Positions 60,931 to 64,000 of a DNA stretch of 64,000 bases are shown piece by piece (position 1 is the stretch's first letter; each line of letters opens with the position of its first letter). The stretch comes from Epiperipatus broadwayi. Its lineage: Eukaryota > Onychophora > Udeonychophora > Euonychophora > Peripatidae. The DNA lies in contig JAQFVV010006629.1 of the NCBI GenBank assembly GCA_028023455.1, forward strand, positions 498,001-562,000, given 5' to 3'. A program made the position numbers and the translations under genes. The notes under the pieces are model-generated. The model saw only the letters and a list, made by a program, of their open reading frames with translations, was not told the DNA's origin and searched no databases.

Positions 60931-62789
60931 TGTATTTCACACATTGATTTGTGTAATTGTTACAAAACTCATCTCTAGTGTATTATTATTTGTTTTGTTT
61001 TCTCTCATTTTTTCCCTCTAGAAGTTGGAATAGCCATATTCATTTGTGATTGGCTGTTGCTGTTATTTACATATATGTATACTCATATAAATAGCAATAA
61101 TTATCAATAAAATTGTGGAAAATGCCTAAACGTTGTAAGAGATTTTGTATTAGCTAAATAATTGGTTGTAATGATGGACTTCATATTAATAGGACAGGAA
61201 TCCTCATTTTTCCCACTTGGCTAATTCCAGAAAAATTGTGGGAAGATAGAATTAATGTTCAAAGGGATTCAAATTCCCATAGAAATAATGTTTAATTAGT
61301 ATTATGTCTTATTAAAACTGTAGAAATTACTTTTATATATTGATATAAAATCCACTTAATGTAAGAACATTAATATTCTATTAACTATACTGTATATAAA
61401 TTTTTTTAAAAACATAAGTGAAAATATAGATTAAATAAGCACAAAACTTATTGAATAATAATAATATTTAATAAGTTAAAAATACAAACTTAATAGTTAC
61501 TTTCTCTTTCATATTAATTTTACAGAAAAAATGTTTTGCTTTTTCCTCCCATTAAAAATTTAATTTCAACTATAAAACCACTCTTAAATTTCTTAGGAAA
61601 AATAAAGGATGTCTTTAATTCAAAAAGCAATATTTTTGAAGAATTTTGCATTTTTAAATTAAATTTTTTTTTTTTTTAATTTTTTGTCTTGTGATTGATC
61701 TTTAGAATGTGTTTTGGAATGTAATCTCTCCAATAACTAGAAGTTGATTTTATCTGAATCATTAATTTTTTATTTGCATCACTTTTTTTATATTACTATT
61801 TTAAATATATATAGCCTTTTGTTTTTAGATAATTATTGATTATTTTTTACCAAAATTTTGTGATATTATATATAGTATTGCATTTTTAAATGACACATAC
61901 TCTCTACATTTCATTACTTTTAATTAATAACTTCTAATTTTACAGTTATACTATAAACATAGCATTATCTGATGATCTTATTGTAATTATAGAAAATGCA
62001 TTGGATAGCTAAATTCGTAATATAATATTAAAAATGCTCATTGTATATTTTTGAATTATTAAATTTTTGTATAGTCAAATGGTTTGTTTATGAGTTTCCA
62101 TTTCATTATGCTGTGTGATTCTTGGAAAAGTGAGAATTTTTATTACATTCTGTAGTTCCTCAGTTGTGATTTTGCAAAATTGTGTTCTATGAATACTTGA
62201 ATCCCCCCCCCCCCATTTCTTTAGAAGTCAATCCATGAATTTATACTCTCAAGGAAACTTCTTTTATCACTGGGTTAATCTTTTCAAAGGCATACTAATT
62301 GTGTCATATGTGGACTGTCTGATACTCATTATTATATTATTTTTGGAAAGGATTACCTTATTTAAGTCACTTTTTGTAAATATTTAATGAATATATTTTA
62401 CTATGATTTTTTTAAAAAAAATCGTCTTTTTTTTTTTAAATTAAAGTAATAATAATATTATCATAGTTATCATTATAATTGTTTGATAGAGTATATATTA
62501 ATTTATAATTTCATTGGTATTATAAATTATCATGAAATATTTGTGATCTCACTTATTTTAAATGTTAATTTTTGTGTTTGTACAATCTTCATTATATAAG
62601 AATCTTTACTAAGAAAAAGAGATTTTTTTATTGTACTTGATTTTTTAATTATTACTTACAAAGTTTTATAAGTAATGCAAAAAAAAACAAAAAAAACAGA
62701 AGAAATAAACATGACCATTTTTCATTTTCAATTAGTTTAATTGATTTTACCATGTTCAGATTATGGGTTTTTTGTTTTTTTTAATCTTT
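60931..62789. other. AT-rich sequence, nothing recognised
   Basis: No exon of HDAC6 domain 2 and no transposon domain was recognised. C11 (about 62,203) and T-rich runs are present. Confidence 0.45.
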
Positions 62790-63550
62790 TAATCTGATCA
62801 AGGTGAATATGGGCTCCATGCCAACTAATACATTCTTACACTACAAATGGTTTCTAAATAAAATAGACCCAATTTGTCATGCCTGCGCTAGAGGAGAGGA
62901 GACCTTTAATCATCTGTTAAATATATGTCCAGGCTATAACAGTATTAGAAGTGTCATCTCTCACCACTGCATTATAGCAGTGGATAAAATTCTAGACATC
63001 AGGGGTTGTCTCTTCTCTGGAGATTTTACAGTTATCAGGTTATCTATCTTCCTGACATACGCTTTTTGGTACACAAGATGCAAGACAAAGTTCACACAAC
63101 CAACACCGGACCTCAATGCTATATTTTGCGATAAACTTAGAGCTCTTCAAAACAAGGATAAGATATTATCCTCTAGATTTTTATTTATTAATACATGGAG
63201 CCTACTAGTATGGCCCACAGATTCTACATGAATATTGGACCTGATATATCCACATTGTAGTGTATTGTAAATGAAGTAGTCTATGTTGCAACATGCCGGA
63301 TTCTACTGGAGAAGCATTGATTTCACACTAAATGTATCCCAGCTGATAAGTTAGCCTAATTGGGCCAACCTCAAAAGGGGTGGTCAATACCAACAAATGG
63401 AGTATATGTACTCATTTATCAACCTGCTAGTGCAGAGAATGGCTCTGCCATACATCTACCAGACCATTGCCAGCAATGGATGAGCCAACATTAACAAAGT
63501 GCATTTATTATTCATCTGTACAATTTTATTATGTCAATAAATATATTTTT
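62790..63550 (+). mobile_element. LINE 3' end: RT-associated zinc-binding domain and 3' UTR
   Basis: The open frame 62,803-63,231 (142 codons) encodes PTNTFLHYKWFLNKIDPICH and then CHACARGEETFNHLLNICPG. The C..C.......H....C arrangement is the zinc-binding segment found after the RT in several non-LTR lineages (zf-RVT type). About 310 bp of GC-richer 3' UTR follow, ending in AATAAATATATTTTT (about 63,537-63,551). The element is 5' truncated near 62,790, yet this frame is uninterrupted, so it may be the youngest LINE insert here. It differs from the RTE copies. Confidence 0.7.
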
Positions 63551-64000
63551 AAAATAATTTCATTCAGCATAGTGAAATGGAAAAGAAAAGCACAATTTTT
63601 TTTTCTAAATTCTTGACTTTGCAGTATATAATAGTAGATATGCTCATGGTATAATAAAATTCTATTATCTGCATGATACATATAGCATGATCAAATATAA
63701 TATATTGTACTATCATGAATTATTTGGAAAGCTTTTGACTAGTTATATCAGTAGTAAGTATTTAAAATAATAATTTGTCATTTTATATATATATTATTAG
63801 AACATTTTCATAATCTTACCCTTGTAAATATTGAGTTTTAATCGACTTTTCTGGGTATTTACAAGATATGTTTTGGCTTTGATGTAATTGAGCAAACAAT
63901 CATTTAAAAGTTAGGGATTACAAACTGAAATTCTACCATTTAATAATACTATTTTGTTTAAAAGTGTGACATACAAAAACTATTACTAGATGGTGTGACT
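63551..64000. other. AT-rich sequence at window end
   Basis: Nothing recognised. If the HDAC6 gene continues, this is intron. Confidence 0.45.

Noticed and set aside
60791-61021. 76-codon plus-strand frame
   Set aside because: It begins after the conserved part of a decayed LINE and runs into AT-rich sequence; no family features.
1-64000. Bacterial-type features such as CRISPR arrays, operons or defence systems
   Set aside because: The spliced HDAC6 gene, LINEs, PLEs and Gypsy remnants show this is animal nuclear DNA. Repeated short words are microsatellites or TIR elements, not spaced CRISPR repeats.

Overview
The window is eukaryotic nuclear DNA, strongly AT-rich (roughly three quarters A+T by eye). 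It has long introns, many homopolymer runs and microsatellites, and a heavy load of decayed transposable elements. The one host gene I can recognise is a plus-strand HDAC6-type histone deacetylase. Its catalytic domain resembles protostome, and particularly arthropod, HDAC6. The AT-richness, multi-kilobase introns, RTE-like LINEs and Penelope-like element would suit an arthropod with a large genome, possibly a chelicerate. That assignment is inference; no species can be named.

Layout. 1-17 kb holds no recognised coding exon. It contains LTR-like GC-richer islands (about 2.9-4.3 kb), a pogo/Tigger-like TIR element (7954-8989), and two minus-strand RTE-type LINE fragments (11.6-12.4 and 13.8-15.4 kb). 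From 17,054 to 58,719 lie fourteen HDAC6 exons whose reading phases join perfectly. They encode about 417 residues: most of catalytic domain 1 starting at PPGHHA, a linker, and the N-terminal part of catalytic domain 2. The gene is open at both ends. The start of domain 1 was not found upstream, and the rest of domain 2 lies beyond 58,719 or outside the window.

The introns hold most of the mobile DNA. This includes a second pogo-like copy (22.3-23.3 kb), a decayed minus-strand LINE (23.6-25.0 kb), and a near-complete but broken Penelope-like element with a GIY-YIG endonuclease and an inverted terminal repeat (25.0-27.9 kb). Further along are a decayed RTE (33.1-33.9 kb), a second Penelope GIY-YIG relic (35.6-36.0 kb), an unidentified 1.3-kb TIR element (39.8-41.1 kb) and a tRNA-like SINE candidate (42.3 kb). 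The largest intron (46,370-56,057) carries another RTE relic, a Gypsy-like gag-protease remnant deleted through RT and integrase core (51.9-53.5 kb), and unassigned islands. Several foldback/MITE elements cluster at 44.8-46.0 and 56.8-58.2 kb. After the last exon come a third pogo-like copy with a nested palindrome (59.0-60.2 kb), a decayed LINE (60.4-60.9 kb), and a LINE 3' end with a CHAC...HLLxxC zinc-binding motif (62.8-63.5 kb).

In the intact host protein, domains 1 and 2 would form a tandem zinc-dependent deacetylase acting mainly in the cytoplasm. All other recognisable coding sequence here is selfish and broken by stops, frameshifts or truncation. I found no convincing rRNA or functional tRNA, no CRISPR array, and no clearly new biological system. 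The most unusual structures are the inverted pLTR of the Penelope element, the internally deleted Gypsy element, and the families of TIR/foldback repeats.
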